Shown: positions 1 through 8,743, counted from the stretch's first letter. The stretch: DNA of 64,000 nt from an uncultured Campylobacter sp. (GCF_937959485.1 NZ_CALGPY010000006.1:124001-188000); one strand, 5' to 3'. The notes: generated from the letters alone by a model not told the origin. A program made the numbers and translations.

Positions 1-189
1 TGAAATTTCATTGCCGACCTTTACCAGATCGCGCGCCTTGTCGGTGATCTTGGCGTAAATTTTCTCCGCCGCCTTGTCAATATCAGGATCGATGCAGTCA
101 AGCAGGCTGATGCCCATCGTGATCGTGCGGATGTCGAAATTTTGCTCCTCGATCATCGCGATCGTTTCGGTTACGTTTTTTATGTCCAT
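1..189 (-). CDS. UPF0210 (PFL/DUF711-type) protein, N-terminal fragment
   Basis: An open frame begins at the ATG complementary to 187-189 and runs off the left edge, so only the first 63 residues are visible. The start [20 protein letters not shown] followed by [16 protein letters not shown] is characteristic of the UPF0210 family, which has a glycyl-radical-like fold and no firmly assigned reaction. In many bacteria this family is encoded directly behind a small ACT-domain protein, and the same arrangement is present here with a 9-base gap. Membership is clear from the N-terminus. The biochemical role is not known and the rest of the gene lies outside the window. Confidence 0.8.
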   Translation of the reverse strand, partial: MDIKNVTETIAMIEEQNFDIRTITMGISLLDCIDPDIDKAAEKIYAKITDKARDLVKVGNEIS

Positions 190-198
190 TTGCGCGCC

Positions 199-465
199 TT
201 AGATGTTGTGCATGGCGTCGAAAATCGCCGAGCTTTGGATGTTGATCTTTACTTTTAGCTTTTCGCCTAGCTCGTTTAGCTCCCCCTTTAGAGCCGTGAA
301 GTCCTGCTTTTCCTCGCTGGAAACCACCGCCATCATCGTAAAAAACTCGTCCAAAACCGTCTGGCTGATGTCGTCTATGTTTAGCCCAAGCTGCGCGAGC
401 TTAGCCGAAACGCCCGCCACAATGCCAACTTTGTCCTTGCCGATCACCGTTACGATCGCTTTCAT
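199..465 (-). CDS. ACT-domain regulatory protein
   Basis: This 88-residue protein consists of a single ACT domain. It begins MKAIVTVIGKDKVGIVAGVS, the usual first beta strand and ligand-binding loop of ACT folds, and continues with LAQLGLNIDDISQTVLDEFF. ACT domains usually bind amino acids or other small ligands. Stand-alone members of this type are commonly paired with UPF0210 proteins, and the downstream gene here is one. An AAGGAG-like site (AGGAGT) lies about seven bases before the ATG. The two genes are probably co-transcribed and co-regulated. The ligand is unknown. Confidence 0.85.
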   Translation of the reverse strand: MKAIVTVIGKDKVGIVAGVSAKLAQLGLNIDDISQTVLDEFFTMMAVVSSEEKQDFTALKGELNELGEKLKVKINIQSSAIFDAMHNI

Positions 466-519
466 TCTTACTCCTTTTTAAAATTTAGTGCTTTTGAGCG
501 TGGAAGCCTTTTAAAACGG

Positions 520-1017
520 TTAAGCTTTGCCGCCGTTTGAAATTATCAGCGCGAACACGATTGCGACCAAAGCGTAAAATATTACCGCGAGCCATATCGC
601 CCATCTATTCACGCCACCGCCCTTTCTTAGGACTTCGTCGTCCTGTTTATCCAGCAATGAAACAAAACTATCGCAAACGTAATATTTTGCCATAGTCCCG
701 CTACTGACGCTAATCGCCATTCCTATACTTCTATCATATTCATCCAAAAACGGAATAAAGCAAGAAATTACCACAACGGCAAATAGGGCTGCGGCAATTT
801 TATACTCCTTGCGGTACAGAAAAAAGAACAGCGTACCGAAAAAGGCCCACCAACTCCACGTGCTTACGTAAGTTAGTTCGCGCTGCTTGCCCGCGGCGAA
901 AAATTTCTCGCAGGCGCGTGCGTAAATTTCAACCTTACTAGGGGTCTGCAAGAAAATTTCCAGCTTCTGTCGAAGCAACTTGCCGTCAGATAAAATTTCT
1001 CTAGCGTAATCCGTCAT
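520..1017 (-). CDS. Small membrane protein with DUF2628-like region
   Basis: The 165-residue product has a soluble N-terminal helix-rich part (about residues 1-45). It then has the aromatic stretch YVSTWSWWAFFGTLFFFLYR (about 50-69), a second hydrophobic segment (about 74-92) and a C-terminal membrane helix (about 142-160). The WSWWAFF...LYRK pattern followed by a second helix is typical of DUF2628-type proteins, which have no assigned reaction. It sits 10 bases downstream of trpS on the same strand and is probably read from the same transcript. The family call rests on the aromatic motif only. Confidence 0.6.
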   Translation of the reverse strand: MTDYAREILSDGKLLRQKLEIFLQTPSKVEIYARACEKFFAAGKQRELTYVSTWSWWAFFGTLFFFLYRKEYKIAAALFAVVVISCFIPFLDEYDRSIGMAISVSSGTMAKYYVCDSFVSLLDKQDDEVLRKGGGVNRWAIWLAVIFYALVAIVFALIISNGGKA

Positions 1018-1027
1018 CTCACTCTCC

Positions 1028-1996
1028 TTAGCGATAAATCCCCACGGCGGCGCGGACTTTTTGCATCAATGAAGCAGCCGTCGCAGCCGCCCTTTGCGCG
1101 CCCTGTCTTAGCATCTCGTCTAAAATTTCGCGGTGACTTTGATAGTATTCAAATTTATCTCGCGCGTCTTTGAAATAGCCCTGCACGAGCTCGTTTAGAT
1201 ACGCCTTAAAATGCCCGTGTCCCTCGCCTCCGCGCTCGTAGCGAGCCTGCAGCTCCGTCTGCTCCGCCTCGTTTAAAAACAGCTTCGCGATATTATAGAC
1301 ATTGCATCCGCGCCACTGCTTAGGCGCCTGCAGCGGCTCAGAGGTCGTTACGATACTTGAAATTTGCTTCTTTAGCGTCGCGGCATCTGCAAAAATATCG
1401 ATCGTATTGCCGTAGCTCTTGCTCATCTTAGCACCGTCTGTGCCCGGCACGATCGCCACTTCATCATTTACGCGCGCTTGCGGAATAGTTAAAATTTCGC
1501 CGTGGGCGTTGTTAAATTTAAGCGCGATGTCGCGAGCGATCTCGACGTGCTGGATCTGATCCTTGCCCACGGGCACGACCTCTGCGCTGTATAGCAGGAT
1601 GTCCGCCGCCATCAGCACGGGGTAGCTGAACAGATCGTGCTTGCTCTCAAAGCCCTTGGCGATCTTGTCTTTGTATGCGTGCGCTCGCTCGAGTAGCCCC
1701 ATCGGCGTATATCCGCTTAAAATCCAGTAAAGCTCCAGCACCTCTTTCACGTCGCTTTGCACCCAAAATACCGTCTTCTTCGGATCGATCCCGAGAGACA
1801 AAAACGCCGCGGCGGCCTCGTAGGTTGAGCTTTTAAGCTTTGCGCCGTCGCTTACGGACGTGAGCGCATGGTAGTTTGCGATAAACATAAACATCTGCTC
1901 TCCCGCGTTTTGCGCATCCACCATCTGCTTGATGCTCGCGAAGTAGTTGCCCAAATGCAGCTTGCCGCTGGGCTGAAGACCCGTTAAAATTCTCAT
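1028..1996 (-). CDS. trpS: Tryptophanyl-tRNA synthetase
   Basis: This class I aminoacyl-tRNA synthetase charges tRNA-Trp in the cytoplasm. The 322-residue length is normal for bacterial TrpS. The HIGH-type signature appears as PSGKLHLGN at residues 9-17, and the KMSKS loop is present as KMSKS at residues 190-194, so both ATP-binding elements are intact. The gene lies in a minus-strand series with aroK and der upstream, an order I recall from C. jejuni as well. The ATG is preceded by a GGAGC-type ribosome site. The assignment is secure. Confidence 0.97.
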   Translation of the reverse strand: MRILTGLQPSGKLHLGNYFASIKQMVDAQNAGEQMFMFIANYHALTSVSDGAKLKSSTYEAAAAFLSLGIDPKKTVFWVQSDVKEVLELYWILSGYTPMGLLERAHAYKDKIAKGFESKHDLFSYPVLMAADILLYSAEVVPVGKDQIQHVEIARDIALKFNNAHGEILTIPQARVNDEVAIVPGTDGAKMSKSYGNTIDIFADAATLKKQISSIVTTSEPLQAPKQWRGCNVYNIAKLFLNEAEQTELQARYERGGEGHGHFKAYLNELVQGYFKDARDKFEYYQSHREILDEMLRQGAQRAAATAASLMQKVRAAVGIYR

Positions 1997-2006
1997 CGTT
2001 GCTCCT

Positions 2007-2444
2007 TTAAATCAAAATCAGATCGCCGTCTACGAAGCCCGCGGCAACGTGCTTGCTCTTAAAAATTTTTGCATCTGGCATCTGCTCTCGCAGCTCGCGC
2101 AAAGCCTGCACGAGCATTTTTAAAACCTGCCGCCACGAAAGTTCGCTTAAAAAATCAAGCTGCAAGCGCGAGCTTTGCGGATAAAACTCATCCTCATCCT
2201 CGCACGCCCAGTCGTCGTCGTCCGCGTCATAACTGCTCGATCCCGCCAGCTCAAGCGCGTAAGGCTCGTAAAGATCGAAGTGCCACGCGATCACCCGCTT
2301 TGGAATTTGCTCGTGCTCCAAGCCCTCTATGAGCTCGCGCAGCTTTTGCTTTAGCGCCTCTTTCTTTTCAAGCTTATCGCCTTTGCCCTCTTTGCCGTGC
2401 AGCTTGGAATTTTTGCCGCCGTCTGGGCACTTTTGTTTAGACAT
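2007..2444 (-). CDS. Conserved hypothetical, charged small protein
   Basis: I do not recognise this 145-residue protein. Residues 1-40 are very rich in lysine and glutamate. The middle carries an acidic patch (DADDDDWACEDEDEF, about 84-98), and the C-terminal third looks like a folded alpha/beta segment ending in GFVDGDLILI. There is no signal peptide or membrane segment, so it should be cytoplasmic. It overlaps the end of aroK by eight bases and precedes trpS by ten, so it belongs to the aroK-trpS transcript. No function is inferred. Confidence 0.6.
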   Translation of the reverse strand: MSKQKCPDGGKNSKLHGKEGKGDKLEKKEALKQKLRELIEGLEHEQIPKRVIAWHFDLYEPYALELAGSSSYDADDDDWACEDEDEFYPQSSRLQLDFLSELSWRQVLKMLVQALRELREQMPDAKIFKSKHVAAGFVDGDLILI

Positions 2445-2979
2445 CTTTTTTTCCTTTTAAATTTAGCCCGTCGCAGGCGGAGCAAATTTCTTTTACAATC
2501 TTTTTTACGCTTTTATTTTCGACATCAATTACTATGTCGGCCTTTTTTTCATACGCCCCGTCTCTTTGGGCGTGCAGCGCCGCGGCCTTTTGCAGATCCG
2601 CTAACAGCGGGCGCTTGGCAAATTTTTTCTCCGCGTTCTCGCTGTTTTTTAAGCGATCAATAATCCCTTCAAAACTTGATTTCAGATACACGACGGTGCC
2701 GATTTTGTTTAAATTTTTCACGGCGTAAAAGCCACCGCCCGTGGAGATCACGGCGCAGCGAACGGACTTTTCTAAAAATTTTGCAAGGCCCTCTTCCATC
2801 TTTCTAAAGCTCTGCTCACCCTGCTCTTTAAAAATTTGCCTGATCTTTTTATTGGCGTAGCTTTCGATCATATCGTCGCAATCAAGCGCAAACATCCCGC
2901 TTTGCGCAGCCAGCGCCCGTGCTACCGTGCCCTTACCGACCCCCATAAAGCCGATGAGCACGATATTACCGCTCTTCAT
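2437..2979 (-). CDS. aroK: Shikimate kinase
   Basis: It phosphorylates shikimate at the 3-OH, the fifth step of chorismate synthesis. The 180-residue length is typical. The P-loop GFMGVGKGT is at residues 10-18, the substrate-binding DCDD at about 33-36, and the STGGGF motif near residue 100, all hallmarks of AroK. The gene overlaps the 3' end of der by 14 bases, which implies coupled translation in a der-aroK-hypothetical-trpS operon. A second enzyme of this pathway, aroE, is encoded near 49 kb. Confidence 0.95.
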   Translation of the reverse strand: MKSGNIVLIGFMGVGKGTVARALAAQSGMFALDCDDMIESYANKKIRQIFKEQGEQSFRKMEEGLAKFLEKSVRCAVISTGGGFYAVKNLNKIGTVVYLKSSFEGIIDRLKNSENAEKKFAKRPLLADLQKAAALHAQRDGAYEKKADIVIDVENKSVKKIVKEICSACDGLNLKGKKDV

Positions 2980-4351
2980 CGCTCTCCCCTTTTTTGCGCG
3001 GCAGCAGCACTAGCGGACTTCCCGAAAGAGCAAAGCTTGCGCGCAGCCTGTTCATCAAATAGCGCTTGTAACTAAAATGCAGCGCACCGGGGCGGTTCAT
3101 CACAAGAGCGATCTTCGGCGGCGCAAAACCGATCTGCGCGGCGTAGTAAATTTTAACCGATTTGCCCCGCTCGCGAGGTATCGGATGCGCCTTTATCGCG
3201 GCTTCTACCGCTTCATTGATCTTTGCGGTGCCGAGCTTGCGCGTAAAATTTGAATAAACCTCCAAAATGAGCGGGTAAATTTTATGGATCCGCTTCCTGT
3301 CCGTCGCGCTGACGCTAATGATCGGCGCGTATGAAAGAAATTTAAACCTATCTCTCAAATCGCGGCAAAACTCGTCGTAATCGCGCTCGCAAAGATCCCA
3401 TTTGTTTAAAATTATGATTAGACCTAGTTCAAATTTAGCCGCAAGCCCCGCTATGCGCTCGTCCAGCTCGTTTAGCGGCTCGCTTGCGTCAAGTACCAAA
3501 AGCGCGATGTCAGAGTTTTGCAGGATTTTTTCGGTGCGGTTTAACGCGAAGCGCTCGATGCCTTCGATCTTACCGCGGCGGCGAATACCTGCCGTGTCGA
3601 TAAACTCTAGCGTGCGCCCCTCAAATTCCGTGCTTTCGTTCACCGGATCGATCGTCGTGCCCGCATAATCGCTCACGACCGAGCGCTGCGAGCCCACAAG
3701 CGCGTTTAGAAGGCTTGATTTACCGACGTTTACCCGCCCGATGATACCCACGCCGATAGTTTTATTAGCGTAAAATTCCTCGTCGTGCCCCTCTTTCGGC
3801 TCGCCCTCGTCGTTAAAGCCTTCTATAAAATCATCAAAAATTTCATCCTCGTCCTGCCGCGCAGGCGCAGGGTCCAAGAAGCCGTAGATCCACTCTTTCA
3901 GCTCGTCGATGCCGCTGTTGTGTGAGACGGAGATCGGGAAAAATTTAACGCCGAATTCGTTAAACTCCCAGCTGCGCTCCTCGTCGCGCTTGCCGTCGAT
4001 CTTATTGACCACTAGGGCGATGGGCTTACCGAGCCTTTGCAGCGAGAAAAATATCCGCCGCTCATCATCGCTCGGAAGCAGCTTGCCGTCCGTCATAAAG
4101 ATTATCAAATCCGCGCTCTTTGCCTCACTTAGCGTCTTAGCTTGCACGCGCGCAAACATCTCGGAGGTGTCGTCCAGACCGCCCGAATCGATCACGCGAA
4201 CGCGGCGATCGAAAATTTCGGCTTCAGCCCTATTGGTATCGCGCGTCGTACCCGCAACGTCGCTGGTGATGGCGATGCGAGCGCCCGCTAAGCGGTTAAA
4301 AAGGCTCGACTTGCCGACGTTGGGGCGCCCGATGATGATCAAACTTTTCAC
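2966..4351 (-). CDS. der: Ribosome-assembly GTPase Der (EngA)
   Basis: Der carries two tandem GTPase domains and acts in 50S ribosome maturation. The first G domain shows GRPNVGKSS, DSGG and NKID, and the second shows GRVNVGKSS, DTAG and NKWD. A C-terminal KH-like domain follows. An in-frame extension exists to a TTG near 4387, but I place the start at the GTG complementary to 4349-4351. AAGGA lies a few bases upstream there, and the protein then begins directly with the first beta strand (residues 2-6), giving 461 residues, the usual length. The gene heads the der-aroK-trpS operon. Confidence 0.95.
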   Translation of the reverse strand: MKSLIIIGRPNVGKSSLFNRLAGARIAITSDVAGTTRDTNRAEAEIFDRRVRVIDSGGLDDTSEMFARVQAKTLSEAKSADLIIFMTDGKLLPSDDERRIFFSLQRLGKPIALVVNKIDGKRDEERSWEFNEFGVKFFPISVSHNSGIDELKEWIYGFLDPAPARQDEDEIFDDFIEGFNDEGEPKEGHDEEFYANKTIGVGIIGRVNVGKSSLLNALVGSQRSVVSDYAGTTIDPVNESTEFEGRTLEFIDTAGIRRRGKIEGIERFALNRTEKILQNSDIALLVLDASEPLNELDERIAGLAAKFELGLIIILNKWDLCERDYDEFCRDLRDRFKFLSYAPIISVSATDRKRIHKIYPLILEVYSNFTRKLGTAKINEAVEAAIKAHPIPRERGKSVKIYYAAQIGFAPPKIALVMNRPGALHFSYKRYLMNRLRASFALSGSPLVLLPRKKGESDEER

Positions 4352-4979
4352 GTTCGTCCTTGTAGTTTTTGGCGCGATTATAACCAAAAATAGATTAAAG
4401 CCAAATTCTACGCGCTCGCTAGCGAAAGTCGGGCGGCAAAATTTTATGAAATTTAGGCGCTAAATTTAGCGAAATTTTATCGTGGCACTAGCAAAACGCC
4501 GCTTGAATAAAAGGCCTCAAGGCTTGCGATCCGTCGCCGCAGACGATGCGGAGCGGGGGGGGCTGCACGCAAATTTTATAAATTTTTAAAACCGAAGCCT
4601 GAGCGCGAAAGCTAGCGGTCAAAGCACAAAAACGGGCACAACCGCGCGAAAGCATAAAAGCCCGCAGCTGCGCAAATTTTACTGCTTTGCACATGCAAGC
4701 GGCGGCGCGCAGAGCAGAGGGTCGGTAAAAATCACAAAAGCAGCACCCAATATCCAAGCGCGAACTAGCGCCTGTGAGCGAGAAACGCAAATGCAATTGT
4801 CGATGTGCAAAAAACGAGCCGTCGCACCCAAACATGCAAAACCGAGCCGTCACGCCAAGCGCACAAAAGCAGGCGGCGCGACAAGATTAAAAGTGATGAC
4901 GCAGCGAGAATTAGAAGCAACGGTGCGGCGAGGGTGAGATTAAAAACAGCGGGATATTAAAATTTAATCATTATGCGTG
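4352..4979. other. Intergenic region, no supported gene
   Basis: About 630 bases separate the divergent der and EamA genes. A minus-strand open frame (4488-4853) exists, but its translation is a cysteine- and alanine-rich, low-complexity product without any fold or ribosome site, so I do not call it. The stretch holds several copies of short motifs such as CGAGCCGTC and GGCGGCGCG in both orientations, which suggests decayed or slippage-expanded DNA. Nothing else is recognisable until the promoter at about 4980. Confidence 0.5.
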
Positions 4980-4985
4980 TATAAT
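4980..4985 (+). promoter_or_regulatory. Extended -10 promoter element of the EamA pair
   Basis: The hexamer TATAAT at 4980-4985 is preceded by TG (4978-4979), giving TGTATAAT, the extended -10 form usual for Campylobacter sigma-70 promoters, which often lack a clear -35. It ends 22 bases before the first transporter ATG at 5008. The second transporter gene has no promoter of its own and is probably expressed from here. Confidence 0.6.
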
Positions 4986-5007
4986 TCCGCAAATTTAAAG
5001 GGTCGCG

Positions 5008-5910
5008 ATGAAATACAACTTCTTGCTGCACCATCTAAGCGTGTATTATATGCTGATGGCGTGCTTTTACAACTCTCTTACGGGCGTTTTCGCCAAGATT
5101 TTGGGTGCGCAAATTTCATCGCTTGAGGTCGTGCTCTTTCGCAATCTACCAGGGCTTCTGATCCTGCTTTATAAAATCAAGGCTCGTCCCCGCGCGGCGC
5201 GCTTCGCAAACAAAGGCGGTCATCCTTTTACGCTTGCGTTTCGCGGCATTATCGGGATTTTGGGGCTAATGGTGTTTTTTTACAACGTCGCAAACATCAG
5301 CCTCGGCGAGGCATTTACCTTTCAAAAAACGGCGCCCATTTGGACGGCGATCATCGCGTATTTTACCCTCGGCGAAAAATTCGGCGCGATGGGCTGGTTC
5401 TCGGTCTGTCTCGGATTTGCGGGGATCGTTTTGGTAATTCAGCCGCAGTTTGGCTTGCAGCCGAGCGATGTTTTTGGAATTTTAAGCGGATTATTCGCCG
5501 CAATGGCGCTTACCTCCGTACGCGGGCTGCGCAAATACTATAGCTCCGATACGATCATCCTCTCGGCGCTTCTTGCCGGCACGCTGATGCCCGCAGCGCT
5601 TATGATCGCGGCGGAATTTATAGACGCGCCGGCGCTTAACTTTATACTTTGCAAATTTAAAATTCCAAACGCGCAGGGTTGGCTCTTTGCCGTGCTTTTG
5701 GGGCTGCTAGGGCTATTTTATCAAACCTACGTCACCAAGGCCTACGCCGCGACGCGCAAAGCGGGCATAGTAGCTACGATCAGCTACGCAGACATCATCT
5801 TTTCGACGCTATTTGGGCTGCTGCTAGGCGACACCATGCCCGGTTTCATGGCACTTTCGGGCATGGCACTCATCATCGTCGCGGGCACACTTGTGGCGAA
5901 CCGAAAGTAG
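5008..5910 (+). CDS. EamA/DMT-family transporter, copy 1
   Basis: The 300-residue protein has about ten hydrophobic helices in two similar halves, the architecture of the drug/metabolite transporter superfamily (EamA). Typical features are the FQKTAPIWTAIIAYFTLGE segment around residues 103-121 and TRKAGIVATISYADIIFSTL near 249-268. Transporters of this class export or take up small metabolites, and the substrate cannot be read from sequence. It is followed after six bases by a clear paralogue, so the pair arose by tandem duplication and may act together. The cellular site is the inner membrane. Confidence 0.88.
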   Translation: MKYNFLLHHLSVYYMLMACFYNSLTGVFAKILGAQISSLEVVLFRNLPGLLILLYKIKARPRAARFANKGGHPFTLAFRGIIGILGLMVFFYNVANISLGEAFTFQKTAPIWTAIIAYFTLGEKFGAMGWFSVCLGFAGIVLVIQPQFGLQPSDVFGILSGLFAAMALTSVRGLRKYYSSDTIILSALLAGTLMPAALMIAAEFIDAPALNFILCKFKIPNAQGWLFAVLLGLLGLFYQTYVTKAYAATRKAGIVATISYADIIFSTLFGLLLGDTMPGFMALSGMALIIVAGTLVANRK

Positions 5911-5916
5911 CGCGCG

Positions 5917-6849
5917 ATGAAACAAAAATTCTACTCCGCGTTTTGGCTGAAACATCTGGGCGTTTATTATATGCTCGTAGCGAGCTTTTATTTCGCGCTA
6001 AACGGCGCGCTAGCCAAGGTCATGGCGGAGCGGATGAGCAGCGCCGAGATCGTGTTTTTCCGCAACGTCGTAGGCATCGGCATCGTGCTGTTTTCGCTAC
6101 GGCGGGTAAAAAATCTGGGCCCCGGCGGCAAGCCGTGGCTACTTGCATTTCGCGGCTTTATTGGCAGCTGCGGCATCTTAGCGACCTTCTACAATATCGC
6201 TCACATCGATCTTGGCACCGCTTTTACCTTCCAAAAGACGGCGCCCATTTTCACCGCGCTATTTTCGGCGTTTTTCTTAGGCGAAAAGCTAAGTTCCAAG
6301 GCATGGTTTGCGATACTGCTGGGCTTTGGCGGAATTTTACTCGTCGTGCGCCCGCACATCGGCATCAGCGTAACCGACGCGGTGGGAATCTTCGGCGGCA
6401 TGTGCGCAGGGCTTGCATACACGAGCGTGCGCGAGCTCCGCAAACACTACGCCACCAACCTCATCGTGCTGGTTTTTGTCTCGTCAGCCACCTTTCTAAG
6501 TGCTACGATGATGATAACGGGCTGGGTGCTTGAAGGTAGCGAGGCTAAAATTTTAGGGCTTTTCAGCGGGGCGGATTTAGCGAAGCTTGCTTATTTCAAC
6601 CCGCCAAGCCTTTTTGGCTGGGTGCTCGTGGCGCTTCTGGGCGTCAGCGGTATCTATTTTCAAATTTACATGACGCGCGCTTACGCCGCTTCGCGCAAAG
6701 CGGGTATCGTCGCCGCGATCAGCTACAGCGACATCCTATTTAGCATGGCACTAGGCATTATGCTAGGCGATCATCTACCCGGTCCTATCGTGCTAGCGGG
6801 CATTGCGGTAGTGATTTTAAGCGGAATTCTAATCGCCCGCGAGCGCTAA
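5917..6849 (+). CDS. EamA/DMT-family transporter, copy 2
   Basis: This 310-residue inner-membrane protein is a diverged duplicate of the gene just upstream. It shares the block HLGVYYMLVASFYFALNGAL at the N-terminus, TFQKTAPIFTALFSAFFLGE near residue 109 and SRKAGIVAAISYSDILFS near 259. There is no Shine-Dalgarno-like site in the six-base gap, so translation is probably coupled to the first copy. Two adjacent EamA genes could form a heteromeric pair, as small multidrug-type pairs do, or have separate substrates. Substrate unknown. Confidence 0.88.
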   Translation: MKQKFYSAFWLKHLGVYYMLVASFYFALNGALAKVMAERMSSAEIVFFRNVVGIGIVLFSLRRVKNLGPGGKPWLLAFRGFIGSCGILATFYNIAHIDLGTAFTFQKTAPIFTALFSAFFLGEKLSSKAWFAILLGFGGILLVVRPHIGISVTDAVGIFGGMCAGLAYTSVRELRKHYATNLIVLVFVSSATFLSATMMITGWVLEGSEAKILGLFSGADLAKLAYFNPPSLFGWVLVALLGVSGIYFQIYMTRAYAASRKAGIVAAISYSDILFSMALGIMLGDHLPGPIVLAGIAVVILSGILIARER

Positions 6850-7011
6850 ATTTAAATCTAAATTTAAAAACTAATTCAAACGCGCCGAGGGGCTAAATTT
6901 AATCCGCGCCGCCTGCAGGCGCTAAATTTCAGCAGTCTAAAAGCTTAAAAAGACTAACATTCAAACCAAAGTTCTACGGCGTAGAAATATTTTTCGACGG
7001 ATTTAAATTTT

Positions 7012-7566
7012 ATGCATTTTATCGGTATCGACATCGGCTCGACCTCTTCAAAGGTCGCGGTTATGGACGAGGGCGGCTCATTTTGCGATCTGTTTTTGCT
7101 ACCCAGCGGATTTAGCGCGGTCAAGGTAGCGCGGCAGATAAAAGAAATTTTAGAGCAAAAAGGCTACGGCGAGGGCTTCGTCACCGCTACGGGCTACGGG
7201 CGCGTGAGCGTGGATTACGCAGATCTTAGCATGAGCGAAATTTTATGCCACGGGCTTGGGGCGCATTTTTTATTCGAGCCCGATTGCACCGTCATCGACG
7301 TGGGCGGGCAGGACACCAAAGCGATCAAAATCGAAGGCGGCAAGCCCGAGGATTTTATAATGAACGACAAATGCTCGGCGGGTACAGGCAAATTTCTAGA
7401 GATCAGCGCTAACCGCCTCGGGCTCGAGCTGAGCGAAATTTACAAAACCGCCCGCAAAAATCCCGCGATTAAGCTAAGCTCCCATGCGCGGTTTTTGCTG
7501 AGACCGTCCTCGCTAAGCGCAAACAAAGGGCGATCCGGTCGCAAATATCGCCGAGCGCTACCTTAA
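7012..7566 (+). pseudogene. Truncated CoA-dehydratase-type activase (BadF/HgdC family)
   Basis: The first 155 codons encode the N-terminal ATPase lobe of the 2-hydroxyacyl-CoA dehydratase activase family. DIGSTSSKVAVMD is the phosphate-1 loop, DVGGQDTKAIK the second, and NDKCSAGTGKFLE carries one of the two cysteines that bridge the dimer's 4Fe-4S cluster. At about 7480 the frame breaks: CAVFAET, which should follow KLSS and carries the second cluster cysteine, is present only one frame over (about 7485-7505), consistent with loss of one base. The remaining hundred or so residues of the family are absent and the sequence runs straight into the tail of another gene. It is a remnant and not functional. 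Confidence 0.85.
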
Positions 7567-7813
7567 AATTCCATGTTCGGTGATGTATCAAAACGACGCG
7601 CACTCAGAGGTTATCAAGGGTTTTGTACGCGAATATCAAGCCCACGGCGTCGTCGACGTCGTGGACTGCCACACCTACGCAACCCTGACAAACAAGATCA
7701 AAGAGGCGAGCCGCGAAGCGGGAGCGAACTATATGTCGCTAGAGACCGATTATTCAAAACAGAATGTCGGGCAGATACGCACGCGGCTGGAAGCCTTTAT
7801 AGAGCTGCTTTAG
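7523..7813 (+). pseudogene. C-terminal remnant of double-cubane-cluster reductase (HgdB/YjiM family)
   Basis: From about 7529 one frame reads GDPVANIAERYLKIPCSVMY and continues to a stop at 7813. Its final part contains VVDCHTYATL and LETDYSKQNVGQIRTRLEAF, the C-terminal signature of double-cubane-cluster proteins of the HgdB/FldB/YjiM superfamily, including a cluster-ligand cysteine in CHTY. Only about the last 95 of roughly 400 residues remain. Upstream in this frame there is a stop (TAA, about 7514) and then activase sequence, so a deletion fused the two genes. The intact pair would have been an ATP-driven activase and its low-potential reductase. Confidence 0.82.
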
Positions 7814-7885
7814 CAGGTCTTATTTGAAATTTTAAAATTAAGAATTTTCTAAATTTAAAAACAAACCAAAGAAAGGAGAGGTTGC

Positions 7886-8743
7886 ATGAAATTTAAGGAG
7901 ATAGACGAATCTCGTCGCGGCTTTTTAAAAGGAGCTCTAGCGGCAGCCGCCATCGCCGGACCTGAAGCGATGCTCGCTGGCTTCAAGCCGTTTAAGCCAG
8001 GTTCCCTGCAGGTTTGGTCGTGCGGAGGACTGTCCGAAGCATTTAACGAGCTAAACGCCGTTTATGAGTCAAGAACGGGACATAATATCCAGTACACCGG
8101 CGCCTTTGCGGGTGCGCTCGGAAAGTCGCTACTGGCCTTGCAGGGCAAGACGGAGGTTTTCGGCGCCCGCGTTTTGGAGCTGTCTCAAAAACTGCGTAAG
8201 GCTGGCCTTAGCCTCCGCTTTAGACCGCTATGTTTTACCGACTATGTTTTAGTAGTGCCAAAGGGCAATCCTGCGGGCGTTCGCGATCTAAAGGATTTGG
8301 CAGAGCCCGGCGTGCGGGTGATGCTGCCGCTAAGGGCTTCGCCTCCGGGTAGCGGACCGGTAAAGGGAATTTTGAAAAATTCCGGTCTCACAGGGCCCGT
8401 TATGAAAAATATGATCTCCAACGGAGCGTGCGTTATTACCATGATGTGTGATCTCGTAGACGGCAAGGGCGATGCGTCCATAATCGAAAAGCGCCTAACG
8501 ACGCACGATAGGTTTAAAGACAAAATCGAATATATGCCTATCGACGAGAAACTCATTCCGCCCGGGCCGCTTACCTTTACGCTAAATATCATGAAATACG
8601 TAAAAGACGAGAAGCTTGCCGATGACTTTACGGACTTCGTCTGCTCGGACGGGCAGGAAATTTTCGAGCGGCACGGCTTTACCTCCATCCATTCGGCGCG
8701 CGGGCTTGAACTCATAGAAAGGTTCGGTGTAAAAGATGTTTAG
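7886..8743 (+). CDS. ModA-like substrate-binding protein, TAT-exported
   Basis: The 285-residue protein starts with a twin-arginine signal, SRRGFLKGALAAAA (residues 9-22), so it is exported folded to the periplasm. The mature part resembles ModA/tungstate-type oxyanion-binding proteins: LQVWSCGGLSEAFNELNAVY, a central TDYVLVVPKGNP and an FTDFVCSDGQEIFERHGF end, close to the usual C-terminal helix of that family. No ABC permease or ATPase is adjacent. Instead it overlaps by eight bases a NapH-like gene and then a NifB-like gene, so it may serve a metal or cofactor process instead of ordinary uptake. A GGAGAGG ribosome site precedes the ATG. Ligand unknown. Confidence 0.78.
   Translation: MKFKEIDESRRGFLKGALAAAAIAGPEAMLAGFKPFKPGSLQVWSCGGLSEAFNELNAVYESRTGHNIQYTGAFAGALGKSLLALQGKTEVFGARVLELSQKLRKAGLSLRFRPLCFTDYVLVVPKGNPAGVRDLKDLAEPGVRVMLPLRASPPGSGPVKGILKNSGLTGPVMKNMISNGACVITMMCDLVDGKGDASIIEKRLTTHDRFKDKIEYMPIDEKLIPPGPLTFTLNIMKYVKDEKLADDFTDFVCSDGQEIFERHGFTSIHSARGLELIERFGVKDV

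Noticed and set aside
4385..4387. Upstream TTG as the start of der
   Set aside because: The GTG at 4349-4351 has AAGGA at the right distance and yields the normal family N-terminus and length.
4488..4853. Minus-strand open frame of 121 codons between der and the EamA pair
   Set aside because: The translation is cysteine- and alanine-rich without fold features, there is no ribosome site, and the base composition is repetitive.
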